DNA of 6,912 nucleotides from a bacterium (GTDB lineage Bacteria; Desulfobacterota; DSWW01): positions 1 through 6,912 of the forward strand of contig JAUWSZ010000127.1 in the NCBI GenBank assembly GCA_030609865.1, written 5' to 3'. The notes beneath the pieces were generated by a model. That model had not been told where the DNA came from. It was given only the letters and a program-made list of their open reading frames with translations, and ran no database searches. Position 1 is the stretch's first letter; each line of letters starts with the position of its first letter. This document shows positions 6,912 through 6,912 of this stretch, piece after piece. The translations under genes and the position numbers were made by a program.

Positions 6912-6912
6912 A

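Noticed and set aside
1..6912. tRNA/rRNA genes, CRISPR arrays, IS elements, phage genes
   Set aside because: Nearly all bases are in seven intact housekeeping genes. No repeats with regular spacing, transposase motifs or terminal inverted repeats were seen.

Overview
The window is a GC-rich, gene-dense stretch in which every supported gene lies on the minus strand. Read in the direction of transcription, from high to low coordinates, the order is nadC - birA - coaX - ftsE - ftsX - envC-like M23 protein - ctpA. The ctpA gene runs off the low-coordinate edge just before its stop codon. I found no RNA genes, mobile elements, CRISPR arrays or large repeats. All seven genes look intact apart from the edge truncation.

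Organism: a didermic (Gram-negative-type) bacterium is suggested by FtsEX followed directly by a secreted coiled-coil/LytM protein of EnvC type and a membrane-anchored C-terminal processing protease. This block, together with the use of a type III pantothenate kinase (CoaX) and the nadC-birA-coaX order, is what I would expect in Desulfobacterota (former Deltaproteobacteria). The assignment is inference from gene order and style, not from a search.

Layout: positions 6868-4199 carry three cofactor genes. NadC makes nicotinate mononucleotide for NAD. BirA attaches biotin to carboxylases and has an N-terminal helix-turn-helix that could also repress transcription. CoaX does the first step of CoA synthesis. 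Positions 4198-1429 carry a cell-division cassette. FtsE (ATPase) and FtsX (membrane subunit) form an ABC-type mechanotransmission complex, and the EnvC-like protein is its expected periplasmic partner that switches on cell-wall amidases. Positions 1295-1 carry CtpA, a periplasmic serine protease of the S41/Prc family that could trim or turn over cell-wall enzymes.

The genes are very tightly packed: nadC/birA overlap by 8 bp, coaX/ftsE abut as TGAATG, ftsE/ftsX are 11 bp apart, and ftsX/envC overlap as ATGA. This points to one long transcript with translational coupling. The largest gap (about 133 bp) precedes ctpA and holds a possible internal promoter. The most informative point is that the EnvC-like protein has lost two of the expected LytM catalytic/zinc residues, which fits an activator rather than an active hydrolase. 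No clearly undescribed system is visible; this looks like a conserved housekeeping region.
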